A DNA stretch of 57,289 bases, taken from assembly GCF_002251835.1 (NCBI RefSeq), contig NZ_NOXV01000299.1, positions 30,969-88,257 of the forward strand, read 5' to 3'. Source of the DNA: Flavobacterium cyanobacteriorum (GTDB lineage: Bacteria; Bacteroidota; Bacteroidia; Flavobacteriales; Flavobacteriaceae). Both the position numbers and the translations under genes were made by a program. Of this stretch, positions 7,935 through 15,935 are shown piece by piece. Within the stretch, counting starts at the first letter, position 1, and the number at the start of each line of letters is the position of its first letter. The notes beneath the pieces were generated by a model, which was not told the origin of the DNA, did not search any database, and saw only the letters and a list, made by a program, of their open reading frames with translations.

Positions 7935-8990
7935 TTATTGAATGTCCAACTTACTCCCATATTCATTTAAGTGTCTGTTAGCAATATGAATATATTGATC
8001 TTTAAACAAATTCTTTTTGCGGTTAGACCAATTATGTATAGTACTAATTATCTCACTTTCTACAATAGTAGGATTATCTTTTTTTATGAAATCAACTGTC
8101 GCTAATACTTCTAGTGAGAGCGCTGATTGAAAACCATCTATTAATTTGATTAAATTCGAAAGTCGTCTTCTCTGCTCATCATTTAGTTCCTTTCTAACAT
8201 ATTCACTTATTTCTGGTAATTTATTATACTGCAATTCTAGAGGTTCAAAAGCTTTAGCCTGCATTTGTTCTAAACCTTTTATATATTTACCATTTAAATG
8301 ATGCAAAAGATGCTCAACTCCAACACTGTAAGGACCATAATGATTTGCTTCAAATATTAACCTATTAAAACTTTTTTCACCCAATCTTTTTAAAAAGTAA
8401 GCTAGTTTATTTGCTACAAATAAACTTACGTTCTCTCCATAAGATTCATAATAGAACATAGCGTAGAGCAACATTGAGCGGGCTTGCGTCAATTTAATAT
8501 CTTTCTTAATTCTTTGTTTTTTAAGAATTTCTTTTACCTCTTCGTTTGGCTCATAAATGATAATATCAACATCCCTTAAATTATTTAAATAATTTTCCAT
8601 TAATAATCTTACTTTTTCCCATCTTAGCCCTCCATTACCACATCCAAGAGGAGGAATTGCAATACTTTTAATATTATATTCTTTAATAGTATTAACTAAA
8701 GCAACTAGCCCTTCTTCAATATATTCGTATTTTGATTTAAGATACCACTCTGTCTTAGTTGGAAAGTTTATAATTAATTTTTCGCCTGAGATATTAATTT
8801 CTTTTACAACTAGTAATTTACCGGGAAAAAGCTCGTTCCTTTTGCATTTTTCCAAATAAGTTTTATAATTAGTAGGAAACGTCTCTTTAAATTGCAAAGC
8901 AATGCCTTTACCCATAACACCCACAGTATTGACTGTGTTTACTAGAGCTTGAGAATCCGATTCTAAAAGATTTCCTTTAACAAATTTCAT
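7935..8990 (-). CDS. darG: DarG antitoxin: macro-domain DNA ADP-ribosyl glycohydrolase
   Basis: The N-terminal macro domain (about 1-155) shows NTVNTVGVMGKGIALQFK (18-35), FPTKTEW (76-82, Lys79 at the position of the DarG catalytic lysine) and the phosphate loop PPLGCGNGGLRW (113-124). The helical C-terminal half (about 165-351) matches the DarG region that binds the toxin directly. In the family, DarG removes ADP-ribose from thymidine in single-stranded DNA and blocks DarT. It lies 56 bases after darT. Base composition is clearly more AT-rich than the atp and flippase genes on either side, consistent with acquisition by transfer. Confidence 0.93.
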   Translation of the reverse strand: MKFVKGNLLESDSQALVNTVNTVGVMGKGIALQFKETFPTNYKTYLEKCKRNELFPGKLLVVKEINISGEKLIINFPTKTEWYLKSKYEYIEEGLVALVNTIKEYNIKSIAIPPLGCGNGGLRWEKVRLLMENYLNNLRDVDIIIYEPNEEVKEILKKQRIKKDIKLTQARSMLLYAMFYYESYGENVSLFVANKLAYFLKRLGEKSFNRLIFEANHYGPYSVGVEHLLHHLNGKYIKGLEQMQAKAFEPLELQYNKLPEISEYVRKELNDEQRRRLSNLIKLIDGFQSALSLEVLATVDFIKKDNPTIVESEIISTIHNWSNRKKNLFKDQYIHIANRHLNEYGSKLDIQ

Positions 8991-9046
8991 TAGTAATAAA
9001 AGGAATTATTTGGATTAATATCAATTTGTATTTGTAAATGCAATTT

Positions 9047-9637
9047 CTACAATAAAGTTTCGACAATCTCAAAGGAATCTTTACTATTAACAATAATCCA
9101 CTTTATACACACAACAGGAACATAATCTCTAATTAAAAATTCTGCCTGTTTTCTTCTCATTCTATCAAAATCATCATCAGTATTATTCCAATATCGTTCA
9201 TTAACTATATTCCAATCTACTTCATTCAAATTCTCAAGATTGTTGTAAAACTCTGTTATTGCATTCTTTGCATGACCGTTTGTAAAGCACCATTGTTTAC
9301 AATTTTCAACAATATTATTTATGTCACAAACAATATAAACAATTTCATCTTGTGATCTTTTTGTTATACCATTAGTTCCATTTTTAATTTTTAAGAGCAT
9401 CGGAGATAATCGACCAAAATAAAATGGCACGTAATCTCCTAAATTTCCATTCGGAGGGTCTATCTTAACCTTATAAGTATTTCTTTTAGCAATCAATTCT
9501 GAATCGCCTATATTAATATAATTAGGATCAGCATTTTTATGATTTCTCACATGTAATCCATTTGTAAGAAGATACTCCAAATTATGAATATGTATAATAC
9601 GATAAATCCATAGATTTAATGGAATTTGTCCTGGCAT
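9047..9637 (-). CDS. darT: DarT toxin: ssDNA thymidine ADP-ribosyltransferase
   Basis: A 196-residue member of the DarT (DUF4433) family, which uses NAD+ to ADP-ribosylate thymidines in single-stranded DNA, stalling replication; DarTG pairs are known to act in phage defence. Diagnostic parts are the N-terminal YRIIHIHNLEYLLTNGL (12-28, His16 in the NAD-binding motif), the YVPFYFGRLSPML segment (69-81) and RKQAEFLI (162-169), where Glu166 corresponds to the catalytic glutamate. All key positions appear intact, so the toxin should be active if unopposed. The ATG is at 9637. No clear TAnnTTTG element is seen in the short gap to the atp terminator. Confidence 0.93.
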   Translation of the reverse strand: MPGQIPLNLWIYRIIHIHNLEYLLTNGLHVRNHKNADPNYINIGDSELIAKRNTYKVKIDPPNGNLGDYVPFYFGRLSPMLLKIKNGTNGITKRSQDEIVYIVCDINNIVENCKQWCFTNGHAKNAITEFYNNLENLNEVDWNIVNERYWNNTDDDFDRMRRKQAEFLIRDYVPVVCIKWIIVNSKDSFEIVETLL

Positions 9638-9684
9638 AGATTAAAAAGATTACGCTAAAATACATATTTTACATTGAACTAAGT

Positions 9685-9714
9685 AAAAAAGGCCGCCCTA
9701 TCGGACAGCCTTTC
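9685..9714 (-). terminator. Rho-independent terminator after atpG
   Basis: On the minus strand AAAGGCTGTCC-GATA-GGGCGGCC forms an imperfect stem followed by TTTTTT. It lies 22 bases past the atpG stop and isolates the ATP synthase transcript from darTG. Confidence 0.85.
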
Positions 9715-9735
9715 AAATATATAACTTTATTTTAA

Positions 9736-10596
9736 TTACCCATTCAATGCTTCCGCACCGCCTACAATTTCAAGGATCTCTCCTGTAATGGCAGCCTGGC
9801 GGGCTTTGTTGTAGGTAAGCTTAAGCTGGTTCCTAAGTGCCGTAGCATTGTCGGTAGCTTTGTGCATGGCCGTCATACGGGCACCGTGCTCTGAGGCAAA
9901 TGAATCGCGCACCGCCTTGTACAACTGTGTTTTTAGCGACAGCGGGATAAGGCTTAGCACTATTTCTTCTTTTGACGGTTCAAATATGTAGTCCACCGTT
10001 GCTGTAGTTTCCACTGCTCCTGCCGGTGTTAAAGGAAGGAACTGCTCTGTTTTTACAATTTGTGTAGCGGCATTTTTAAAATGATTATACACCAGCTCAA
10101 TCCTGTCATATTCGCCGTCAACAAATTTCTGCATCAGGTTTTCAGCAATCCCGGCAACATTTTCAAACGTAAGCGCATCAAAGAGGCCATTGTGGTTTGC
10201 TATAACAGTAGCCGATTTTTTAAGGCCGTCATCACCTTTTTTACCAATAGTTAAAAGATCTACCTGCTTACCCGCATATTGCTCCTGAAGCACCCTTACC
10301 TGTTTAATTACATTGGAATTAAAAGCACCTGCCAAACCCCTGTTGGATGTTACTACAACCAGAAGAACCTTATTTACCTGGCGCTGCTCGGCATATGCTC
10401 CTCCTGTATCGCCTTCAAGGGTGGCGCTAAGGTTTTGCAATAGTTCGGTAAGCTTTTCTGCGTAAGGCCTCATTGCGGTTATAGCATCCTGAGCTTTTTT
10501 AAGCTTGGCAGCAGAAACCATCTTCATGGCGCTGGTAATCTGCATGGTGGATGAAACCGAAGCAATCCTGTTACGTATTTCCTTTAAGTTTGCCAT
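9736..10596 (-). CDS. atpG: F1 ATP synthase gamma subunit
   Basis: The gamma subunit forms the rotating central stalk of F1. The 286-residue sequence begins MANLKEIRNRIASVSSTMQI and ends with the conserved helix NQLKLTYNKARQAAITGEIL, the two ends that form the coiled-coil axle in the alpha3beta3 hexamer. The length agrees with bacterial gamma subunits. It is the last gene of the local atp cluster; atpD and atpC (beta, epsilon) are not in the window, as is usual in Bacteroidetes where they form a separate unit. A 78-base gap with an inverted repeat separates it from atpA. Confidence 0.97.
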   Translation of the reverse strand: MANLKEIRNRIASVSSTMQITSAMKMVSAAKLKKAQDAITAMRPYAEKLTELLQNLSATLEGDTGGAYAEQRQVNKVLLVVVTSNRGLAGAFNSNVIKQVRVLQEQYAGKQVDLLTIGKKGDDGLKKSATVIANHNGLFDALTFENVAGIAENLMQKFVDGEYDRIELVYNHFKNAATQIVKTEQFLPLTPAGAVETTATVDYIFEPSKEEIVLSLIPLSLKTQLYKAVRDSFASEHGARMTAMHKATDNATALRNQLKLTYNKARQAAITGEILEIVGGAEALNG

Positions 10597-10625
10597 TTAT
10601 AATGTGTAAATTAATCAATTGAAAC

Positions 10626-10654
10626 AATGTAGCAATTTGTTACATTGCTACATT
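10626..10654. repeat. 11-base inverted repeat with ACATTG-type iterations between atpA and atpG
   Basis: AATGTAGCAAT (10626-10636) and ATTGCTACATT (10644-10654) are perfect reverse complements around a 7-base loop. Related ACATT units continue to the right (CATTTGCTCATTGGTACATT), so it looks like a patch of short iterated repeats rather than a lone terminator; no T-tract follows on the minus strand. Confidence 0.6.
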
Positions 10655-10674
10655 TGCTCATTGGTACATTATTA

Positions 10675-12249
10675 TTAGTATTTCGCAGCGATCTCAGCTG
10701 CAGCTTTTTCAAGCACATCAGTGATCTCGTCCGTAAATTTACCTGCCTTAAGCGCATCAAGTGTATCCCTGTGCTTAGCGTTAAGGTACTCAAGGTAATC
10801 TTTTTCAAACTCTTTTACCTTGTTAACCGGTACATTCCTCAACAGGTTTTTAGAACCTGCATAGATAATAGCCACCTGGTCTTCTACCGTGAACGGGTCG
10901 TTGATAGCCTGCTTTAGTATCTCAACGTTCCTGCGGCCTTTTTCAATTACGTTTAGTGTAACCGCATCAAGGTCAGAACCGAACTTAGCGAACGCCTCAA
11001 GCTCACGGAACTGTGCCTGGTCAAGCTTAAGGGTACCTGCTACTTTCTTCATCGACTTGATTTGTGCATTACCACCCACACGCGATACCGAAATACCTAC
11101 GTTGATTGCAGGGCGTACACCTGAGTTGAACAGGTCAGACTCAAGGAAAATCTGTCCGTCAGTGATTGAGATTACGTTGGTTGGGATATACGCAGAAACG
11201 TCACCCGCTTGTGTTTCAATAATTGGAAGTGCGGTTAATGAGCCCCCGCCTTTTACGATAGGCTTTATCGATTCCGGAAGGTCGTTCATATTCTTTGCTA
11301 TACCATCGTCAGCAATAACCTTTGCTGCACGCTCAAGAAGCCTTGAGTGAAGGTAGAAAACGTCGCCCGGATAAGCTTCACGTCCCGGTGGCCTCCTTAA
11401 CAGCAGCGATACCTCACGGTAAGCAACCGCCTGTTTTGAAAGGTCATCATAAATAATAAGGGCCGGACGTCCTGTATCACGGAAATATTCTCCGATGGCA
11501 GCACCCGCAAAAGGGGCATATACCTGCATCGGGGCCGGGTCAGATGCGTTAGCGGCAACAATTACGGTATAAGCCATAGCTCCTTTTTCTTCAAGGGTTT
11601 TGGCAATACCGGCTACAGTAGAAGCCTTTTGGCCTACAGCAACATATATACAGAATACAGGCTTGCCTGCATCATAAAATTCTTTCTGGTTAAGGATGGT
11701 ATCAATACAAACAGTTGTTTTACCTGTCTGGCGGTCGCCAATTACAAGCTCACGCTGCCCACGCCCTACAGGGATCATGGCATCAATAGCCTTAATACCG
11801 GTTTGCAGTGGCTCAGTTACCGGCTGGCGGAAGATAACACCCGGCGCTTTGCGCTCAAGTGGCATCTCATAAAGGTCGCCACTAATAGGGCCTTTACCGT
11901 CAATTGGGTTACCAAGTGTATCAACTACACGGCCAACCATTTCTTCACCCACTTTTAAAGAAGCAATACGCTGCGTCCTTTTTACGGTAGAACCTTCTTT
12001 AATTGCCTGGAAAGGGCCAAGGAGTACAACACCAACGTTGTCTTCCTCAAGGTTGAGCACTATACCTTCCAAACCGGTTTCGAACTCTACAAGCTCACCA
12101 TACTGAGCATTTGAAAGTCCGTAAACACGGGCAATACCATCACCTACGTGAAGCACGGTGCCTACCTCTTCTAACGTAGCTCCCGATTCAAAACCGGATA
12201 TTTTTTTCTTTAATATCGCTGAAATTTCAGCCGGTTTAATTTCTGCCAT
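10675..12249 (-). CDS. atpA: F1 ATP synthase alpha subunit
   Basis: A 524-residue alpha subunit, the non-catalytic nucleotide-binding partner of beta in F1. The P-loop GDRQTGKT is at 171-178, the N-terminal beta-barrel runs to about residue 95, and the characteristic segment [20 protein letters not shown] with the following [14 protein letters not shown] loop is intact. The start [13 protein letters not shown] is standard for the family. It follows atpH after 35 bases and precedes atpG. No sign of disruption. Confidence 0.98.
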   Translation of the reverse strand: MAEIKPAEISAILKKKISGFESGATLEEVGTVLHVGDGIARVYGLSNAQYGELVEFETGLEGIVLNLEEDNVGVVLLGPFQAIKEGSTVKRTQRIASLKVGEEMVGRVVDTLGNPIDGKGPISGDLYEMPLERKAPGVIFRQPVTEPLQTGIKAIDAMIPVGRGQRELVIGDRQTGKTTVCIDTILNQKEFYDAGKPVFCIYVAVGQKASTVAGIAKTLEEKGAMAYTVIVAANASDPAPMQVYAPFAGAAIGEYFRDTGRPALIIYDDLSKQAVAYREVSLLLRRPPGREAYPGDVFYLHSRLLERAAKVIADDGIAKNMNDLPESIKPIVKGGGSLTALPIIETQAGDVSAYIPTNVISITDGQIFLESDLFNSGVRPAINVGISVSRVGGNAQIKSMKKVAGTLKLDQAQFRELEAFAKFGSDLDAVTLNVIEKGRRNVEILKQAINDPFTVEDQVAIIYAGSKNLLRNVPVNKVKEFEKDYLEYLNAKHRDTLDALKAGKFTDEITDVLEKAAAEIAAKY

Positions 12250-12284
12250 CTTGCTATAATTTAAACACTTTTGTGTGGTAAATA

Positions 12285-12818
12285 CTAATTACTTAATTCT
12301 CTTTTTAGTGTCAGTAGCCTGTTAGCCACCGATGCATTGAACTGCTTATCGCCTATCCTTAAGATGAAGCCGCCGATGATAGCGGGGTCCACTATATTTT
12401 TAAGCGTTATTTTTTTATCTGAAAATTCTTTTATCTTGTTGAGTACTTTTGCTTCAAGCTCGGGAGTGATAGGGAATGCAGTAGTAACCACCGCTTCCTC
12501 AACACCGTTAAGCGTATCGTATTGTGCCTTGTATTGCATGGCTACCTGCCCGAGTATCTCAAATCTCTTGTTTTCAAGCAAAAGACGGAAAAGGCCGTGT
12601 GTAATATTACTTGTGCCTGTAAATATTTCCTTAAGCGCCGACTCTTTTGCTTCAAGCTTTACGTTAGGGCTGTTAAGGAACGTTTCCAGTTCTGTATTTT
12701 CTTTTATCGTTTTGGCTATCAGGGACATATCATTATTAACCTGATCTGCAGTGCCTGAAGCCTGTGCCATTTCCAGGATTGCCTTTGCATATCGTACTGC
12801 TGCTCTTGAACCTGTCAT
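12285..12818 (-). CDS. atpH: F1 ATP synthase delta subunit (OSCP)
   Basis: The 177-residue delta subunit joins the top of F1 to the peripheral stalk b dimer. The start [15 protein letters not shown] is the conserved N-terminal helical bundle, and the C-terminal portion has the family motif [20 protein letters not shown]. The gene lies 6 bases after atpF and 35 before atpA, in the standard B-E-F-H-A-G order. Confidence 0.96.
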   Translation of the reverse strand: MTGSRAAVRYAKAILEMAQASGTADQVNNDMSLIAKTIKENTELETFLNSPNVKLEAKESALKEIFTGTSNITHGLFRLLLENKRFEILGQVAMQYKAQYDTLNGVEEAVVTTAFPITPELEAKVLNKIKEFSDKKITLKNIVDPAIIGGFILRIGDKQFNASVANRLLTLKRELSN

Positions 12819-12824
12819 AGCGTG

Positions 12825-13325
12825 TTAGTTTAATTTGATATCTCCTAACAAGTTTTCAACCAGTGCTGCCTGGACTTCCTTGTTAGACAGTTCATTTTTA
12901 AGTAGTTTTTCAGCGATTTCAACTGAAAGGACTGAAACCTGGCTTTTTAGCTCTGCCATAGCGGCATTTTTCTCACTATTTATAGTAGCCTTAGCCTGCT
13001 CAATCATTTTTGCTCCTTCTGCCTGTGCTTCGGCTTTGGCGTCAGCAATCATCTTTTCTTTAATTTCTCGCGCCTCTTTTATCATGGCATCCCTTTCGAG
13101 CCTTGCCTCCTGAAGTATCCTCTGGTTATCAGCCTGAAGGTTCTGCATTTCCTTACGGGCAGCCTCTGCAGAAGCCAGCGCATCCTTGATACCCTGCTCC
13201 CTGGTATTAACTGAATCAAGTATTGGTTTCCACGCAAATTTTTTAAGTAGTACTATAAGTAGTACAAAAATAAGTACCTGCCAGAAGAACAACCCGTATG
13301 AAAAATCGTTTAATAACTTCTCCAT
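12825..13325 (-). CDS. atpF: F0 ATP synthase b subunit
   Basis: A 166-residue peripheral-stalk subunit. One membrane span lies at about 8-27 (YGLFFWQVLIFVLLIVLLKK), followed by the conserved FAWKPIL and a long Ala/Glu/Lys-rich helix (about 40-145) that dimerises and contacts delta. There is one b gene, not the b/b' pair of cyanobacteria. It is separated from atpE by 85 bases that contain a strong hairpin, an unusually large gap for this operon. Confidence 0.97.
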   Translation of the reverse strand: MEKLLNDFSYGLFFWQVLIFVLLIVLLKKFAWKPILDSVNTREQGIKDALASAEAARKEMQNLQADNQRILQEARLERDAMIKEAREIKEKMIADAKAEAQAEGAKMIEQAKATINSEKNAAMAELKSQVSVLSVEIAEKLLKNELSNKEVQAALVENLLGDIKLN

Positions 13326-13360
13326 TATATTTTAAATTAAAAATGTTTGTCTTTGTTTTT

Positions 13361-13397
13361 AAACAGCAGTTACAACCAACCGTTGGCACTGCTGTTT
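13361..13397. promoter_or_regulatory. Stable hairpin in the atpE-atpF intergenic region
   Basis: AAACAGCAGT (13361-13370) and ACTGCTGTTT (13388-13397) pair perfectly over 10 bases, and inside the loop CCAA/TTGG can add 4 pairs. On the minus-strand transcript the hairpin follows the atpE stop by about 13 bases and is followed by TTTAAAAAC, not a clean U-tract. It could shield the atpE message end or cause partial termination, both of which would favour more c subunit than b. Confidence 0.6.
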
Positions 13398-13410
13398 TGG
13401 ATTTTTTTGA

Positions 13411-13602
13411 TTACGCAGCGAAAAGAGCCGCGAAACCAATACCTTCAATAAGAGCGGCAGCGATAAGCATAGCGGTCTGGATTTTACCAGAAGCCTCAGG
13501 CTGGCGAGCGATAGCGTCCATTGCTGAACCACCGATTTTACCAATACCAAGACCCGCACCGATTACGATAAGGCCTGCTCCTACAATTGTTGGAATTTGC
13601 AT
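13411..13602 (-). CDS. atpE: F0 ATP synthase c subunit
   Basis: The 63-residue proteolipid forms the rotor ring. Two membrane helices flank the polar loop R33-Q34-P35, which contacts gamma/epsilon. Glu53 in ALIEGIG is the ion-carrying carboxylate. The residue after Glu53 is Gly, and the Gln and Ser/Thr ligands of sodium-type rings are missing, so proton coupling is expected. The Gly-rich first helix (GAGLIVIGAGLGIG) is typical. Many copies per enzyme are needed, which makes the downstream hairpin interesting. Confidence 0.97.
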   Translation of the reverse strand: MQIPTIVGAGLIVIGAGLGIGKIGGSAMDAIARQPEASGKIQTAMLIAAALIEGIGFAALFAA

Positions 13603-13636
13603 AATATATTAATTTAAAAATTAAACGTTCACTTTA

Positions 13637-14809
13637 TTAATGATGTGCCTCTGCATGATGCTCTTCATGGTGATGCTCTTCAACTGCCGCGCCAAAGTAC
13701 AGGGCTGAAAGCATCGTAAATATATAAGCCTGTAACAGCGCTACCAGTATCTCAAGGATTGACAGTACAAATGCAAGCCCAAAGGACAGCGTGCTTCCTA
13801 TCCAGTTCTTAAATATAAACATAAGCGCTATGATGCTCATCAATACGATATGCCCCGCAAATATATTGGCATAAAGACGTATCATTAATGAGAATGGCTT
13901 GATTATGGTGCCTAAAAGCTCGATCGGCGCAAGGATAATCCTCATAGGCCATGGCACGCCCGGCATCCAGAAGATATGCCCCCAGTAGTTTTTATTTGCA
14001 GTAAATGTTGTAATAACGTAAGTCAAAATTGCTAAGGCAGCCGTCACTGTAAAGTTACCGGTAACGTTTACCCCAAGCGGCGTAAGCCCAAAAATATTGA
14101 GGAACCATATAAAGAAGAATATGGTGAGCAGGTAGCTCATATATCTTTTATAGTGTTTTTCACCAATGTTTGGAATAGCTATCTCATCACGGATGTACAC
14201 AACAAAAGGCTCAAAGAAACGTCCAAAACCTGAAGCAATACCGCCATTTTTAGGATATGTCCTTGCAAGTCCTGTAAAAATAACCAGCATCAGGATTGCT
14301 GTAACCAGAATCATCAGTACGCTTTTGGTTATAGAAAGGTCAAGTGGCTTAGCATTGGTAGGGTGCTCATGCCCATGTTCATAATTCAGTTTGCCTTCCG
14401 GGCCATCTACTTTATAAATTTTATTGTCGTGATGGTTGAGCACGTAATAGTTGCCGTTGCTTTCAGCCGCCTTTTCTCCGTGATGGAATTCAGAGGACAT
14501 GAACACATGCAGCCCATTATCCCATAAAATGACCGGCAGTGGGAAACCATAATGTTTACCTGCGGCTTCATCCGAAAAAAAGGTAAAATCATGAGAATCT
14601 CTGACGTGGTGGAGTATATGCTGCTTGCTTTTTGTCTTTATGTCCAGAGCGGGGCCTTCCGCATCCGTATGCACCGAAACCGACTCGACATCAGCAGGTT
14701 TTACGTCAGCTAATATAGAATCCTGTGGTGTATTTGCAAAATTACTGAAAGGGATACAGGCAACTAAGGCTGCCATTATGAATTTAAGCGGTTTATTGGA
14801 AATCACCAT
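13637..14809 (-). CDS. atpB: F0 ATP synthase a subunit, long Bacteroidetes form
   Basis: The a subunit provides the proton half-channels next to the c ring. The essential arginine is Arg311 in SLMIRLYANIFAGH. At 390 residues it is much longer than the E. coli protein: a signal-like N-terminus (1-25), an acidic/His-rich soluble region (to about 155) and then the membrane domain; the C-terminus ends in a His/Glu-rich tail (EEHHHEEHHAEAHH). The long N-terminal form is common in Bacteroidetes. It has its own consensus promoter 39 bases upstream, so ATP synthase can be transcribed independently of sprE. Confidence 0.97.
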   Translation of the reverse strand: MVISNKPLKFIMAALVACIPFSNFANTPQDSILADVKPADVESVSVHTDAEGPALDIKTKSKQHILHHVRDSHDFTFFSDEAAGKHYGFPLPVILWDNGLHVFMSSEFHHGEKAAESNGNYYVLNHHDNKIYKVDGPEGKLNYEHGHEHPTNAKPLDLSITKSVLMILVTAILMLVIFTGLARTYPKNGGIASGFGRFFEPFVVYIRDEIAIPNIGEKHYKRYMSYLLTIFFFIWFLNIFGLTPLGVNVTGNFTVTAALAILTYVITTFTANKNYWGHIFWMPGVPWPMRIILAPIELLGTIIKPFSLMIRLYANIFAGHIVLMSIIALMFIFKNWIGSTLSFGLAFVLSILEILVALLQAYIFTMLSALYFGAAVEEHHHEEHHAEAHH

Positions 14810-14847
14810 TGCCTTATCTTAATTTTTACGGGTCCTCAAATTTTGCG

Positions 14848-14877
14848 CAAAGGTAACGCTAATTATTAATATTTCAA
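14848..14877 (-). promoter_or_regulatory. Promoter of the atpBEFHAG operon (TTG-N19-TACCTTTG)
   Basis: On the minus strand TTG at 14875-14877 and TACCTTTG at 14848-14855 are 19 bases apart, a perfect match to the Bacteroidetes promoter. It is 39 bases upstream of the atpB ATG in a 114-base gap, which holds no other evident feature. Confidence 0.85.
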
Positions 14878-14923
14878 CACCCTGAAAATTATTTTTTTTA
14901 ATAATTGCCAGGTAATGCGGCAA

Positions 14924-15322
14924 TTATTGTTTTTTGTTTAAAATTTGTATGGCAAGAAGGGTTTCCGTTGCTAAAAACAAAAGAAATACTAAAAAGAAAT
15001 TGGCCTTTTCAAATCCGGCATTAGCATCAGAGGCGCCAAGTATCGGCCGCAGCATTATGTAGCATAAGCCCATCTGCAGGAGTGTACCCCCAACGTAGGC
15101 AAATCCGGTATTATCCGGCGTCCTGGCATTGACCAAAATAACAGTAAGGAGTACAATTACAGAACAGGCCAGGAAAAACAGGTATAGTTTTTCCAGGCTA
15201 TGGTGGTAGGCTGCATAATGTACCTCAAGTCCTGGCAGCAAAAAAAGAAGTTTATTAAGTGTATAAAATACCGCCGCCGCGGCTGACATTTTAAGCAAGA
15301 GGCTGTAGTTTTTTACAGTCAT
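14924..15322 (-). CDS. Small four-span membrane protein next to the ATP synthase genes
   Basis: This 132-residue protein has about four hydrophobic segments (roughly 10-30, 43-63, 72-92 and 106-127) and no catalytic motif. Its place between atpZ and atpB is where many bacteria have atpI, an assembly factor for the c ring, so an AtpI-like role is inferred from position and topology only. It may correspond to the Bacteroidetes family DUF6168, which I could not confirm. The ATG comes directly after the atpZ stop codon, implying co-translation. Confidence 0.65.
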   Translation of the reverse strand: MTVKNYSLLLKMSAAAAVFYTLNKLLFLLPGLEVHYAAYHHSLEKLYLFFLACSVIVLLTVILVNARTPDNTGFAYVGGTLLQMGLCYIMLRPILGASDANAGFEKANFFLVFLLFLATETLLAIQILNKKQ

Positions 15323-15550
15323 TTAATTTTTTTTATCAAGATTTTGTACCTGGCGTATCAGGTAGTAAAGTGACAGGAAAACCCCTGCTAGGATAAAGCC
15401 TTTACGGTACCAGCTGCCTTCATTAGGGTATTTTTCATCGAGCAAAGCGCCAACCCAAGAAAATGCGAAAATAACTATACCCATTTGTATGGGGAGGCTG
15501 ATAAGCACAAGCCATTTATTGGGGTTCTTATCCGGCCTGTTGCTGCTCAT
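15323..15550 (-). CDS. atpZ: AtpZ/AtpI-family protein
   Basis: A 75-residue protein with two membrane helices (about 14-33 and 50-66), the layout of AtpZ, a small subunit associated with F0 and implicated with AtpI in c-ring assembly and magnesium supply. The pattern WLVLISLPIQMGIVIFAFSW followed by a charged loop and KGFILAGVFLSLYYLIRQV is typical. It overlaps the bactofilin gene by 23 bases, tight coupling between a cytoskeletal gene and an ATP synthase accessory gene. Confidence 0.8.
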   Translation of the reverse strand: MSSNRPDKNPNKWLVLISLPIQMGIVIFAFSWVGALLDEKYPNEGSWYRKGFILAGVFLSLYYLIRQVQNLDKKN

Positions 15551-15929
15551 TATTGTTTTTAGGGATTGCTTTTACAGGCGTTTTCATAATGCACGAAGCA
15601 CTAAACTCCGCGCCGGGCTCTACTGATAGTTTGCCCACGGTGACTTCGCCGGTTATATGTGCTTTTGATTTTACATTGAGCATTTCGGTTACTTCTATTT
15701 TTCCGTTAAACCGGCCTTCGATATCAGCATTTCTGCAAATAATATCACCTATAACACTGCCTGCGGGGCCAATCACTAATTTACCTTTTGAGGCAAAGTT
15801 ACCTATAAGTTCACCATCAAGCCTGAAATCGGCCTGCGAAATTATATCGCCTTTTATGGTTGTCCCTTCAACAATCCTGTTGGTTTTGCCAAGAAGGTCA
15901 GTGTATGATTTCTGAGGTTTATCAAACAT
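15528..15929 (-). CDS. Bactofilin family polymer-forming protein
   Basis: The 133-residue protein contains one bactofilin (DUF583) right-handed beta-helix domain from about residue 16 to 115, with the repeat pattern GTTIKGDIISQADFRLDGEL, then I-GDIICRNADIEGRFNGKI. Bactofilins self-assemble into nucleotide-free filaments at the membrane and scaffold cell-wall or motility proteins. The N-terminal segment before the helix is short and the C-terminus is basic/Gln-rich. The gene starts 6 bases after sprE, so a link to gliding or T9SS placement is plausible but not shown. Confidence 0.9.
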   Translation of the reverse strand: MFDKPQKSYTDLLGKTNRIVEGTTIKGDIISQADFRLDGELIGNFASKGKLVIGPAGSVIGDIICRNADIEGRFNGKIEVTEMLNVKSKAHITGEVTVGKLSVEPGAEFSASCIMKTPVKAIPKNNNEQQQAG

Positions 15930-15935
15930 ATGCTT

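Larger units (their letters stand above)
7927..9660. other. Probable darTG insertion, bounded by 7-base direct repeats
   Basis: Two copies of GCTAAAA (7927-7933 and 9654-9660) bracket an AT-rich segment holding only darT and darG. The left copy touches the flippase start codon; the right copy lies between the atp operon terminator and darT. No transposase, integrase or longer terminal repeat is visible. The repeats may be a target-site duplication or chance matches in AT-rich DNA. Confidence 0.4.

Noticed and set aside
10611..10808. 65-codon minus-strand frame at the atpA-atpG gap
   Set aside because: It is mostly inside atpA in another frame plus the inverted repeat, with no homology-like features.
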